64,000 nucleotides of DNA from Thermus sp. LT1-2-5 (GCF_040363165.1 NZ_BSRG01000004.1:124001-188000); one strand, 5' to 3'. Shown: positions 45,401 through 52,889, counted from the stretch's first letter. Program-made: numbers and translations. The notes: generated by a model from the sequence alone, not told the origin.

Positions 45401-48400
45401 CCAAAGCGGAGAGGGCCTATTCCCCAAGGAGGTGGTCCTCCCGGCCCCCGCCTTGGCCGTGGTGCGGGAGCGGGTGGCCATTGCTGGAAGCCGGAGCGGG
45501 GTGGGAAGGGCCGATGTGCGGGCCCGGTACGCCAACCTTCCCACCCAGTGGAGCCGGGAGCTGGGCGTGGCCTTGGGGTGGCTTGTGGGGGATGGCTACC
45601 TGCGGGAAGACGGGGTGGGCTTTTACTTCTCCCAGGAGGATTTCCAAGCCCTTGGTTGGCTTGTGGACCTCCTTCGAGATTGGTTGGGCGGAGGAACCCT
45701 CCAGAAAACCTTCTCCAACACCTACCACCTGCACTTTAAGCGTATACCTGCTGAGTTCTTCCAGGCCCTTGGGGTCAAGGTGGCCAAGGCCATGGAGAAG
45801 CGGGTTCCTGAAAGCCTTTTCCGGGCTCCTCGGGAGGCGGTGGTGGGCTTCCTCCAGGGGCTCTTTAGCGCCGATGGCTCGGTCCAGATAAACCCGGGCA
45901 AACGAGATGCCACGGTGCGCTTGGCCTCCTCTAGCCCGGCTTTGCTGCAAGATGTGCAGCTCCTTCTGCTAAACCTCGGCATCTTCGGCAGGATTTATCG
46001 GCGCCGCCCCCGGGGGGAAAAGCTCCTTCCCAACGGACGAGGCGGGGTAAAGGCGTACGAGGTAGCGGAGCAGTACGAGCTCGTCCTGGGGGGTAGGAAC
46101 CGCGACCGTTTCGCTGAGGTGGTGGGCTTTTTGCAGGAGGCGAAGCAGGCGAGGCTTCGCGCCTACCTTCAAGACCGCCCTCGAGGGAGTTACCGCAAGC
46201 CTTTTGTGGCGGTGGTGGAGTCCCTCGAAACCTTGGGGGAAGCCCCCGTGTACGACCTCACCGAACCCGTGACCCATAGCCTCATCGCTAACGGCTTGGT
46301 CTGCCACAACTGCGGTGAAATCCCCCTCACCGTGGGCGAGCCCTGCGACCTGGGCGCTTTGAACCTCGCCGCCTACGTGAAGGACGGGGAGTTCCAGATG
46401 GAAGCCTTCCGCCAGGACGTGCGCACGGCCATCCGCTTCCTGGATAACGTCCTGGACGTGAACCGCTTCGCCCTTCCCGACAACGAGGAGGCGGCCAAGA
46501 AGCTCAGGAGGCTTGGGCTTGGGGTCATGGGCCTCGCCGACATGCTCATCCGCTTGGGCCTCCCCTACGATTCCGAGGCGGCCCGGGAGAAGGTCTACGA
46601 GATCGTTTCCGCCATGCGGGAGGAGGCCATAAAGGCCTCGGAAGCCTTGGCCGAGGAACGGGGGGTCTTCCCCCTCTACGAGGCGCACCGGGAGTACTTC
46701 GAGGCCCTGGGCGTGAAGCCCCGGCGCAACGTGGCCGTCCTCACCGTGGCCCCCACGGGCACCACCAGCATGCTCATGGGGGTTTCTAGCGGCATCGAGC
46801 CCGTCTTCAGCCCCTTCGTCTGGCGCAGGATCGGCGGGGAGTACAAGCCCCTCCTCCACCCCCTCTTCGTGGAGCTCATGGAGGGCTATCCGCCTGCCCC
46901 TGGCTACGAGAAGGACGGCAAGTGGGACTGGGACAAGATCATCGAGGAGATCCAGAAGGACGGGCACGGCTCGGTGCAGAACCTCCCCTTCGTGCCCGAG
47001 GCCATCCGTAAGGTCTTCCGTTGCGCCCACGACATCCACCCCCTGGACCACGTGCGCATGCAAGGGGTGGTGCAACGGGCCTTCGACGCCGAGGGGTACG
47101 CCGCCAACTCCCTCTCCAAATGCCTTGCCAAGGGCACCTTGATACCTACTTCCCGCGGGCTTATCCCTGTGGAAGAGATTGCCCCACCTCATCCCGAGGA
47201 CACGTTTGTTCCCGTGGAGGGCCTCTACACGGCGGAAGGCTACCGCATCACCGCCCACTACTTTGCCGGGAAGAAGCGGGGGGTTCGGGTGCGTCTGGAC
47301 AACGGCTCCGAGCTTGTAGGGGCTTGGGAAAGCCACCGCGTCCTCACCCCAGAAGGTTGGCGCCTCATGCGGGACCTGAAGCCGGGGGATCTCGTGTTGG
47401 GGAAGTTGGTGCCTTCCCATGGCCCTGGAGGCGCTCCCATCCCCTTGGACCTTCCTCGCCGCACCGACGCCAAGCCCCTTCCCCTGCCCGAAAGGATGAG
47501 CCCGGAGTTGGCCCTTTTCCTGGGCATGTTGGCGGCGGATGGAGCCACGGTAGAGCGCACGGGCTTTGTGGGAATCGCCACCAAGAGCCCGGAGGTGGAG
47601 GCGGTTTTCCGCGAAGTGGCTTATAAGCTCTTCGGCGTGGAGCCCAAAGTCACCCTGGACAAGCGCACGGGGGTGCGAAACCTTTACCTGCTTTCTAGGC
47701 GCTTGGCCCGCTACGTGGAGGCCTTGATCGGCAAGGGGGCCAAGGGGAAGCGGGTGCCCTCCCAGATCCTCCAGGGGAGCCCCGAGGAGAAGCTGGCCTT
47801 CCTCCGGGGGTTGACCTTGGACGGGTACGCCCGTCAGGACCTGGGCCTCATCCTTTACGAGGGCAAGAGCCGCCGGCTCGCCTACGAGGCCGCCGAGGTG
47901 GCCCGCAGCTTCGGGTTGCCCTTGGTGTACCAAGGCCGCAAGAAGGTGAAGGCGTCCAAGGAGACGTATTTTGTCCACTCGGTGGTGGTTTCGGGCCCCC
48001 TTCAGGAGTTGGTGGAGCCCATAGAAAGCCACAAGCGCATTCCCCGGGTGGACAAGCAGTATAGGGTCTTCGTGCCCGAGGAGGTTCTGGCCGCTACCCA
48101 GGTGGGGGTGCATCATCCCGGCTACCGGAACCTGAAATCGGTGCGGGATAGAGGGGTATCCCACGTGTACAACCGCACGGCGGATCGTTTGGGTTGGCCC
48201 ACGGAGGTTCTGGCCTTCCGGGTGGTGGCGGTGGAGGATGCGGGCGAGGTGGAGATGTACGACATAGAGGTGGAGGACGTCCACCGCTATGTGGTGAACG
48301 GCATCATCTCCCACAACACTATCAACCTGCCCCACGAGGCCACGGTGGCCGATGTGGAGGCCGCCTACACGGAGGCCTACCGCACGGGGTGCAAGGGGAT

Positions 48401-49049
48401 CACGGTCTACCGCGACGGCTCGCGGGAGTTCCAGGTGCTCACGGTGAAGAAGGAGGCGAAGGAGGTAAAAGAGGTAAAAGAGGTAAAAGAGGAGAAGGCG
48501 CCCGAAGGGGAACCTCAGGTGGCCCCGGCCAGGGAGCCAGGGGGTCCCGTCTACGAGCGCCCGGGCCGCCTCATGGGCTTCACCGATATGGTCAAGCTCC
48601 TCTCCCCCGAAGGGACCAAGCGGAGCTTCCTCGTCACGGTGAACCTCCTGGGGGACAGGCCCATCGAGGTCATCCTCACCTCGGGCAAGGCGGGGGACGA
48701 GGCCAACGCCGACAGCGAAGCCCTGGGCCGGGTGGTGTCCATCGCCCTGCAGTACGGGGTTCCCCCCGAGGCCATCGTCCGCACCCTTAGGGGCATCAAC
48801 GGGGGGCTTTACGGCACCTACCAGGGGCGGCTTGTCTCCAGCAAGGCCGACCTCATCGCCGTGGCCCTGGAAACCATCCCCCAGGCCTTCAAAGGGGCGG
48901 CCGAGGCGGCGGAGCCCCTGCCGAGCCTCTCGGGCGGGGGCCTGGCCCTGCCCGGGGCCCTCCCTTGCCCGGTTTGCGGGGAGAGGGCTTTGGTGCGGGA
49001 GGAGGGTTGCTACAAGTGCCAGGCCTGTGGCTACTCCAAGTGCGGCTAG
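42438..49049 (+). CDS. nrdJ: Adenosylcobalamin-dependent ribonucleotide reductase with three inteins
   Basis: One frame of 2203 codons from ATG 42438 (GGAGGG upstream). Removing three inteins leaves 959 residues, the class II RNR that reduces ribonucleotides using B12 radical chemistry. Exteins are residues 1-297, 736-884, 1292-1561 and 1961-2203. Cys82 (NLLNCFVQ) and Cys1303 (GEPCDLGALN) are the likely disulfide pair. NP/CGE spans the radical site: Asn883, Cys1292 and Glu1294 are split by intein 2. The C-terminus is a Lys/Glu linker, then a Cys-rich CPVCG...CYKCQACGYSKCG end that could pass electrons or bind zinc. No class I partner (NrdB) lies nearby. Confidence 0.95.
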   Translation: MERYFFDEHAQAIAKRQYLQPGDGDILGMFRRVAREIAKPEKPEERAYWEEKFFELMSSKRFSPGGRILAGAGTAHGNLLNCFVQGATENPPESFAGIMEVAKKLALVTKVGGGNGVNLDPYRSRGTRKRRAVQGVAYLSAGHPDVEDFIRGLMRPPINPDGPKEEIALKNFARVVYGEVSPELKALAERYGVAVVQEPPQDAIRVPDDMGGIVEAAREAADRARRGLVPHVDFSLLRPEGAPIRGSGGTSSGPVSFLFEIFDNFLEWAALGAEEAGPVATLRYVYAPVLRVVRQGGCLHPDTLVHTDRGTLRLRELVDPFRRGWQRHTLSVATDEGWRPSPEGYNNGVAPTLRVVLENGLEVQGTPNHKLKVLREDGTRAWMELQELKPGDWVIWVLDEHTGTPVQLAPLDEAFHPNANPIRTPEVLTEDLAFLLGFFFGEGFVSGDRIGFSVHEEEPMRAEVKRLFRELFGLELREERKPGDRSVTLVVRSRPLVTWLRKNGLLKGKAQELEVPRAIRQSPRPVLAAFLRGLFEADGTVTAGYPMLVTASKRLAQDVMVLLGGLGIPSKLLRYNPRPGRFSKAEHYRVRVVTAKGLERYLERIGVPQGSRLEALYGSRPDTRRESSWPLPHAEVLLRPLLEVAGKGRKGHASPYTPLRKDLLRYLRGERQLTATGYTLVQEKALSLGLEAEPFAFNEYYVRVAAVEPGGEILTLDLSVEGNHTYLANGLVSHNTRRGAGMATLALEHPDLLDFLTAKDLDREKAEGDISTFNISVLVSDAFMRALEQDALWPVTPVEVPGKYYPYPLEGPYTGKVPELPEREDGAKPIPLYEGKVPARWLWHEIAWHAWATGEPGLIFVDRVNALSALKGLGERYQIRSTNPCFVGSTRVPTEYGLVPIAELAEKPEGFFLVTDNRAPFGGMGRPMPYEGTTVRRAAKAFFTGVKPVVRLRTREGLELTLTPDHLVLTLEGYREAGSLRPGDRILVQSGEGLFPKEVVLPAPALAVVRERVAIAGSRSGVGRADVRARYANLPTQWSRELGVALGWLVGDGYLREDGVGFYFSQEDFQALGWLVDLLRDWLGGGTLQKTFSNTYHLHFKRIPAEFFQALGVKVAKAMEKRVPESLFRAPREAVVGFLQGLFSADGSVQINPGKRDATVRLASSSPALLQDVQLLLLNLGIFGRIYRRRPRGEKLLPNGRGGVKAYEVAEQYELVLGGRNRDRFAEVVGFLQEAKQARLRAYLQDRPRGSYRKPFVAVVESLETLGEAPVYDLTEPVTHSLIANGLVCHNCGEIPLTVGEPCDLGALNLAAYVKDGEFQMEAFRQDVRTAIRFLDNVLDVNRFALPDNEEAAKKLRRLGLGVMGLADMLIRLGLPYDSEAAREKVYEIVSAMREEAIKASEALAEERGVFPLYEAHREYFEALGVKPRRNVAVLTVAPTGTTSMLMGVSSGIEPVFSPFVWRRIGGEYKPLLHPLFVELMEGYPPAPGYEKDGKWDWDKIIEEIQKDGHGSVQNLPFVPEAIRKVFRCAHDIHPLDHVRMQGVVQRAFDAEGYAANSLSKCLAKGTLIPTSRGLIPVEEIAPPHPEDTFVPVEGLYTAEGYRITAHYFAGKKRGVRVRLDNGSELVGAWESHRVLTPEGWRLMRDLKPGDLVLGKLVPSHGPGGAPIPLDLPRRTDAKPLPLPERMSPELALFLGMLAADGATVERTGFVGIATKSPEVEAVFREVAYKLFGVEPKVTLDKRTGVRNLYLLSRRLARYVEALIGKGAKGKRVPSQILQGSPEEKLAFLRGLTLDGYARQDLGLILYEGKSRRLAYEAAEVARSFGLPLVYQGRKKVKASKETYFVHSVVVSGPLQELVEPIESHKRIPRVDKQYRVFVPEEVLAATQVGVHHPGYRNLKSVRDRGVSHVYNRTADRLGWPTEVLAFRVVAVEDAGEVEMYDIEVEDVHRYVVNGIISHNTINLPHEATVADVEAAYTEAYRTGCKGITVYRDGSREFQVLTVKKEAKEVKEVKEVKEEKAPEGEPQVAPAREPGGPVYERPGRLMGFTDMVKLLSPEGTKRSFLVTVNLLGDRPIEVILTSGKAGDEANADSEALGRVVSIALQYGVPPEAIVRTLRGINGGLYGTYQGRLVSSKADLIAVALETIPQAFKGAAEAAEPLPSLSGGGLALPGALPCPVCGERALVREEGCYKCQACGYSKCG
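43329..44642 (+). mobile_element. Intein 1 of nrdJ (438 aa, LAGLIDADG endonuclease)
   Basis: Inserted between RQGG and TRRGAGM. It begins with Cys1 and ends SHN with Asn438, and the next extein residue is Thr. The block B motif is GTPNHKL with His72. Dodecapeptides LAFLLGFFFGEGFV (about 135) and LAAFLRGLFEADGTV (about 230) mark a two-motif homing endonuclease, probably with splicing-essential residues all present. The site matches a known Thermus RIR1 intein position in kind, though I cannot check identity. Confidence 0.93.
45090..46310 (+). mobile_element. Intein 2 of nrdJ (407 aa, LAGLIDADG endonuclease)
   Basis: Inserted between STNP and CGEIPL. It starts with Cys1 (CFVGSTRVPT) and ends VCHN; the +1 residue is Cys1292 of the precursor. 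Block B TPDHLVLT keeps Thr and His. Endonuclease motifs ALGWLVGDGYL (about 161) and VGFLQGLFSADGSV (about 252) are present. Because the +1 Cys is also the predicted thiyl radical residue, splicing and catalysis use the same side chain. Confidence 0.93.
47121..48317 (+). mobile_element. Intein 3 of nrdJ (399 aa, LAGLIDADG endonuclease)
   Basis: Inserted between NSLSK and TINLPHEAT. Starts CLAKGTLIP and ends ISHN, with Thr at +1. Block B reads GAWESHRVLT, so the usual Thr three before His is Trp. Motif 1 ALFLGMLAADGATV (about 131) is good; motif 2 LAFLRGLTLDGY (about 225) has a variant LTLDG core. Cys1 and the last His-Asn are intact, so splicing is expected; endonuclease activity is less certain. 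Confidence 0.92.
48462..48488 (+). repeat. Three tandem 9-base repeats in nrdJ
   Basis: GAGGTAAAA occurs three times back to back, encoding a Lys-Glu-Val repeat in a linker before the last RNR part. The A-rich codons differ from the GC-rich surroundings, as expected for slippage-driven repeats. Length could vary between strains. Confidence 0.9.
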
Positions 49050-49058
49050 GGTGAGGCC

Positions 49059-49673
49059 GTGGTGCGGGTGAAGATCTGCGGCCTCACCCGCCTCGAGGAC
49101 GCCCTCCTGGCCGAGGATCTCGGGGCCCACGCCCTGGGTTTCGTCCTCGCCCCGGGCTCGCCCCGGGGGGTTTCGCCCCCAAGGGTGCGGGAGATAGCCG
49201 CAGCCCTGGGGCCCTTGGTGGTGCGGGTGGGGGTCTTCCGGGACCAAGCCCCGGAGGAGGTGCTTCGCCTCATGGAGGAGGCCCGGCTCCAGGTGGCCCA
49301 GCTCCACGGAAAAGAGCCCCCGGAGTGGGCGGAGGCGGTGGGGCGCTTCTATCCCGTGATCAAGGCCTTTTCCCTGGAAGGCCCCGCCGACCCTGCCTGG
49401 GCCGGCTACCCCGCCTGGGCCCTCCTCCTGGATAGCCCCCGGCCCGGCAGCGGCCAGGCCTACCCCCGGGCCTGGGCCGAGCCCCTCCTGGCCACGGGGA
49501 AGCGGGTGATCCTGGCCGGGGGGATCACCCCGGAAAACGCCCCCCAGGCCCTGGCCCTCCGCCCCTACGCCATCGACCTGGCAAGCGGGGTGGAGGAGGC
49601 CCCGGGGGTGAAGAGCCCAAAAAGGCTCGAGGCCCTCTTCGCCCAAGTGCGGGCCTTTATGATGGGGGTGTGA
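49059..49673 (+). CDS. trpF: Phosphoribosylanthranilate isomerase
   Basis: 204 residues. VKICGLTRLEDALLAEDLGA starts the barrel with the catalytic Cys; LQVAQLHGKEP, LLLDSPRPGSGQ (catalytic Asp) and LAGGITPENA complete the site. TrpF rearranges phosphoribosylanthranilate in tryptophan synthesis. Start GTG 49059, 9 bases after nrdJ. The stop overlaps the next start. Other trp genes are not adjacent. Confidence 0.95.
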   Translation: MVRVKICGLTRLEDALLAEDLGAHALGFVLAPGSPRGVSPPRVREIAAALGPLVVRVGVFRDQAPEEVLRLMEEARLQVAQLHGKEPPEWAEAVGRFYPVIKAFSLEGPADPAWAGYPAWALLLDSPRPGSGQAYPRAWAEPLLATGKRVILAGGITPENAPQALALRPYAIDLASGVEEAPGVKSPKRLEALFAQVRAFMMGV

Positions 49674-50455
49674 AGGGCCACCCCTTTTACCCCTATCTAG
49701 AGGCCCTCTTGCAGGCGGCGAGCCTGGCCCAGGGCATCCACGCCTACTACCTGGCCAAGGGCTTCACCCAGGGGACCAAGTCCGGCCCCACGGACCTGGT
49801 GACCCAGGCGGACCGGGAGGCGGAGGCGGCCATCAAGGACCTCCTCCTTTCCCGCTTCCCCGAGGCGGGGTTCTTGGGGGAGGAGGGGGGAAGCGAGGGC
49901 GGAAAGGCCCTCCGCTTCATCGTGGACCCCTTGGACGGCACGGTGAACTACGCCCACGGCTTCCCCTTTTACGGGGTTTCCTTGGCCCTGGAGGTGGAAG
50001 GGGTCATCCAGGTGGGGGTGGTGCAGGACACCGCCCGGGGAGAAACCTTCTACGCCCTCCGGGGTGGGGGGGCCTACCTGGACGGGCGGCCCCTCCGGGT
50101 CACGGAGCGGGGGGAGCTTTTGGGAAGCCTCCTCGCCACGGGCTTCCCCTACGATGTGGCCAAGGACCCCGAGAACCTCACCTATTTCGCCCGCGCCCTG
50201 AGGCGGGGGCTGTTGGTGCGGCGGCCGGGAGCGGCGGCCTTGGACCTGGCCTACGTGGCCGCAGGGCGTCTGGAGGGCTTCTGGGAGGTGAAGCTCAACC
50301 CCTGGGACGTGGCGGCGGGGTGGCTTCTGGTGGAGGAGGCGGGGGGGCGGGTGACGGACCTGGAGGGGAGGCCCTACCGCCTGGGCCACCGCTACATCGT
50401 GGCCACCAACGGGCGCATCCACGAGGCTTTGCTCCGGGTGCTCCGGGAAGACTAG
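49670..50455 (+). CDS. Inositol-monophosphatase-family phosphatase
   Basis: 261 residues. FLGEEGG, FIVDPLDGTVNYAHGFP and NPWDVAAGWLLVEEAGG are the metal-binding motifs of the IMPase/FBPase-like/CysQ family. It may dephosphorylate inositol phosphate, NADP or 3'-phosphoadenosine compounds; the exact substrate cannot be inferred. Start GTG 49670 overlaps trpF by ATGA-like spacing. Confidence 0.93.
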   Translation: MKGHPFYPYLEALLQAASLAQGIHAYYLAKGFTQGTKSGPTDLVTQADREAEAAIKDLLLSRFPEAGFLGEEGGSEGGKALRFIVDPLDGTVNYAHGFPFYGVSLALEVEGVIQVGVVQDTARGETFYALRGGGAYLDGRPLRVTERGELLGSLLATGFPYDVAKDPENLTYFARALRRGLLVRRPGAAALDLAYVAAGRLEGFWEVKLNPWDVAAGWLLVEEAGGRVTDLEGRPYRLGHRYIVATNGRIHEALLRVLRED

Positions 50456-50464
50456 AATGGGGGC

Positions 50465-50944
50465 ATGGACCTAGAGGCCAAGAAGAAGGTCCTGAGAAGC
50501 TTCACCTACGGGCTTTACGTCCTCACCGCCAGGGACGGCGAGGAGTACGCTGCCGGCACGGTGAACTGGGTGACCCAAGCCTCCTTCACCCCGCCCCTCA
50601 TCGCCCTTGGGGTGAAGCGGGATAGCCGCCTCCACGCCCTCATAGAGCGCACGGGGAGGCTCGCCCTCATGACCTTGGCCGCAGACCAAAAGGCCATCGC
50701 CCAGGACTTCTTCAAGCCCACGCAAAGGGAGGGGGACACCCTAAACGGCCACCCCTTCGTCCCCTCCCCCACCTTCGGCCTGCCCCTCCTCACCGAGCTT
50801 CCCTATTGGCTCGAGGCCGAAGTACGCCACCTCTATCCCGGGGGGGACCACAGCCTGGTGGTGGCGGAGGTGGTGGAGGCGGGGGTGCGGTACGAGGCCA
50901 AGCCCCTGGTGATGTGGGACACGGGTTGGTTCTACGGGGGCTAG
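50465..50944 (+). CDS. Flavin reductase / FMN-binding split-barrel protein
   Basis: 159 residues. RSFTYGLYVLTARDGEE, TVNWVTQASFTPPLIALGVKRDS and LFKPT-like DFFKPTQREGD match the flavin-reductase (DIM6/NTAB) split barrel that binds FMN. TAGAAT lies six bases before ATG 50465. It converges on mutM with a four-base overlap. The physiological partner is unknown. Confidence 0.88.
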   Translation: MDLEAKKKVLRSFTYGLYVLTARDGEEYAAGTVNWVTQASFTPPLIALGVKRDSRLHALIERTGRLALMTLAADQKAIAQDFFKPTQREGDTLNGHPFVPSPTFGLPLLTELPYWLEAEVRHLYPGGDHSLVVAEVVEAGVRYEAKPLVMWDTGWFYGG

Positions 50945-51735
50945 GCCTGGCAGCGGGGGCAGAAGTGGGTGCTCCTGCCCCCCACCACCTCCCGCCGGAT
51001 GGGTCCGCCGCAGGCGGGGCAGGGGAGGCCAGACCGCCCGTAGACGGCGTGGCGCTCGTGAAAGCTACCCGGAAGCCCGTCCGGCTGCCGGTAGCTTTGG
51101 TCGGAGAGCGTGCTTCCCCCTAGGGCCACCGCCTCGGACAACACCTCCCTTAGCGCCCGGTAAAGCCTTTCCCCCTCGGCGGCGCTTAGGGATGAGGCCC
51201 GCCGCAGGGGGCTTAGCCGGGCCCGGAAGAGGGCCTCGTCGGCGTAGATGTTCCCCACCCCCGCCGCCAGGGTCTGGTCCAGGAGGAGGGCCTTGAGGGG
51301 CCTTTGGCTCCGGGCCAGGCCCTGGAGGAAGCCCGTGAGGGTGAAGGCCTCGGAGAGGGGCTCGGGGCCGAGGCGGTTTAGGAGGGGGATTTCCCGGTAG
51401 TCCCCCTGCCGCACCACGAGGATGCGGCCAAAGCGCCGGGGGTCGTGGAAGTGGAGGCGTAACCCCTCCAGCTCCCAGGTGAGGCGGGTATGGGGGGTGA
51501 GCTCCAGGCGGAACCCCCCGGTCATCCCCAGGTGCACCACCATCTCCAGGCCCTGGGAGAGGGCGAAGAGGAGGAACTTCCCCCGGCGGCCGATCCCCTC
51601 CACCCGCTTTTCCACCGCCTCCTCCACGTTGCGGTAGCGCTCCGGGTCCCGGTGGCGCACCGCCAGGACCCGCCTTCCCAAGACCAGGGGGAGGAGGCGC
51701 CTCCGGGTGGTTTCCACCTCGGGAAGCTCAGGCAC
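50941..51735 (-). CDS. mutM: Formamidopyrimidine-DNA glycosylase
   Basis: 264 residues. PELPEVETTRR gives the catalytic Pro2 and Glu3, GRRGKFLL Lys53, and the zinc finger CPACGG...CPRC closes the protein. MutM removes 8-oxoguanine and ring-opened purines and then nicks DNA. The DDDQSYR-like GSTLSDQSYRQPDG region supports full function. Overlaps the DUF393 gene by 8 bases. Confidence 0.97.
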   Translation of the reverse strand: MPELPEVETTRRRLLPLVLGRRVLAVRHRDPERYRNVEEAVEKRVEGIGRRGKFLLFALSQGLEMVVHLGMTGGFRLELTPHTRLTWELEGLRLHFHDPRRFGRILVVRQGDYREIPLLNRLGPEPLSEAFTLTGFLQGLARSQRPLKALLLDQTLAAGVGNIYADEALFRARLSPLRRASSLSAAEGERLYRALREVLSEAVALGGSTLSDQSYRQPDGLPGSFHERHAVYGRSGLPCPACGGPIRREVVGGRSTHFCPRCQA

Positions 51736-52039
51736 GGGGCCTCCGCGCCGCCAGGAAGCGGTAGAGCCTATCTCCCAAGCCCCAGGGCTTTAGGAGGAGG
51801 AGGAAGGGGTAGAGGGGGAGGAGAAGGGGCAGGCGGCGGGCCAGGTGGAGGAGGGCCCCGTAGCCGCGGTAGACCCTTCTCCCCTCCAGGACGTGGAGCT
51901 CCCGGAGGAGGTCCTCGGGGTCCAGGTCCCGGGCCGCTTGGAGGGGCTCCACCCTAAGGCCTCGCCCCAGGTCTAGGGCCTTAAGGACCCCGCCCAAGGC
52001 CCGGCAGTAAGGGCACTGGGCGTCAATCAGCACCCGCAT
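51728..52039 (-). CDS. DCC-family thiol protein (DUF393)
   Basis: 103 residues. VLIDAQCPYCRALGG holds the CxxC of the DCC family, related to thioredoxin-like folds and predicted to be redox active. The helical second half with Leu/Pro is typical. It overlaps the thioesterase gene by 17 bases and mutM by 8, so three genes share one message. Function uncharacterised. Confidence 0.8.
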   Translation of the reverse strand: MRVLIDAQCPYCRALGGVLKALDLGRGLRVEPLQAARDLDPEDLLRELHVLEGRRVYRGYGALLHLARRLPLLLPLYPFLLLLKPWGLGDRLYRFLAARRPRA

Positions 52040-52400
52040 GGGCCTCCACGGGGACGGGCTCCCCCTTCTCGTTCACCGCCACGTAGGTAAGGGTGCCCTT
52101 GGTGGCCAAGGTCCGGCCGTTTTCCTGGCCGAAGCGCTCCTTGTAGACCTCCACTTCCACGGTTAAGGAGGTACGCCCCACCCGCACCACCCGGGCCACC
52201 ACCTCCAGGAGGTCCCCCGTGCGGATGGGAACCTTGAACTCCACGCTCCCCACCGCCACGGTGACCACGGGCTTCTTGGCGTAGCGGGCGGCGGCGTAGG
52301 AGCCCACCTTGTCCATCAGGCCCAGGACGAAGCCGCCAAAAGCCGCCCCCAAGGGGTTGGTGTGCTCGGGGAAGACGAGCTCGAGGGTCCGCGCCTCCAT
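52023..52400 (-). CDS. Acyl-CoA thioesterase, hot-dog fold (YciA-like)
   Basis: 125 residues. ELVFPEHTNPLGAAFGGFVLGLMDKVGSYAAARYA is the hot-dog helix with the conserved N and D of YciA/BACH enzymes; VEFKVPIRTGDLLEV follows. It hydrolyses acyl-CoA thioesters; chain length unknown. Start ATG 52400 lies nine bases after the dehydratase stop. Confidence 0.9.
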   Translation of the reverse strand: MEARTLELVFPEHTNPLGAAFGGFVLGLMDKVGSYAAARYAKKPVVTVAVGSVEFKVPIRTGDLLEVVARVVRVGRTSLTVEVEVYKERFGQENGRTLATKGTLTYVAVNEKGEPVPVEAHAGAD

Positions 52401-52409
52401 GCCCTTAGC

Positions 52410-52646
52410 CTACAGGAGGGCGTCCGTGAGGCGGGCCATCTCCTCGTCCTTCGCCGTGATGCCCCCGGCGCTGTGGGTCCACCACTCCACCTCCACCCTG
52501 CCCCACTCCACGGTGAGGCGGGGGTGGTGCCCCTGGGCCTCGGCCAGCTCTCCCACCCGGTTGGCGAAGGCCAGGGCCTCCCGGAAGTCCTTGAAGCGGA
52601 AGACCTTGGCGAGCCGCTTGGGGTTTTCCCGCACCTCCCAGTCCAT
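52410..52646 (-). CDS. phhB: Pterin-4a-carbinolamine dehydratase
   Basis: 78 residues. VFRFKDFREALAFANRVGELAEAQGHHPRL and VEVEWWTHSAGGITAKDEEMA match PCD/DCoH, with the HHP active-site motif. It regenerates pterin cofactor. The start lies 50 bases downstream (on this strand) of the initiator tRNA, after a hairpin terminator. Confidence 0.92.
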   Translation of the reverse strand: MDWEVRENPKRLAKVFRFKDFREALAFANRVGELAEAQGHHPRLTVEWGRVEVEWWTHSAGGITAKDEEMARLTDALL

Positions 52647-52667
52647 GCCCTAAGGGTAAAGCGAAAC

Positions 52668-52691
52668 CCCCCGGGCCATTGTGCCCGGGGG
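52668..52691 (-). terminator. Hairpin after tRNA-fMet
   Basis: On the minus strand CCCCCGGGC and GCCCGGGGG form a 9-bp stem with a six-base loop, followed by GTTTCGCTTT. It ends the tRNA transcript before phhB. The other strand has CCTTTT after the stem, so it may work in both directions. Confidence 0.7.
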
Positions 52692-52696
52692 CCTTT

Positions 52697-52773
<77 letters not shown>

Positions 52774-52785
52774 TCGCCATCCTTA

Positions 52786-52814
52786 ACTATAGTGAAGGAT
52801 GGCACCTTTGTCAA
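52786..52814 (-). promoter_or_regulatory. Promoter of tRNA-fMet
   Basis: TTGACA (52814-52809), 17 bases, TATAGT (52791-52786) on the minus strand, about 13 bases from the tRNA 5' end. An inverted repeat ATCCTT...AAGGAT surrounds the -10 region. A clean housekeeping promoter. Confidence 0.85.
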
Positions 52815-52853
52815 GGAGGGCGGGGCTTGCCTTGCAAACTCCACCAAAGAGCG

Positions 52854-52882
52854 TTGACCCTTTGACCTAGCCGCCCCAGAAT
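52854..52882 (+). promoter_or_regulatory. Promoter of mtaB
   Basis: TTGACC (52854-52859), 17 bases, CAGAAT (52877-52882), then seven bases AGGAAGG and GTG 52890. Divergent from the tRNA promoter. Transcription would start close to the GTG. Confidence 0.65.
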
Positions 52883-52889
52883 AGGAAGG

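Noticed and set aside
47121-48317. Intein 3 as a class 3 intein
   Set aside because: Class 3 lacks Cys1 and needs a block F Cys; here Cys1 is present and block F has Asp.
45969-49646. A 1225-codon open frame antisense to nrdJ and trpF
   Set aside because: Long antisense frames arise from GC-rich codon bias. The protein is low-complexity His/Gly/Pro without recognisable domains and crosses real gene borders.
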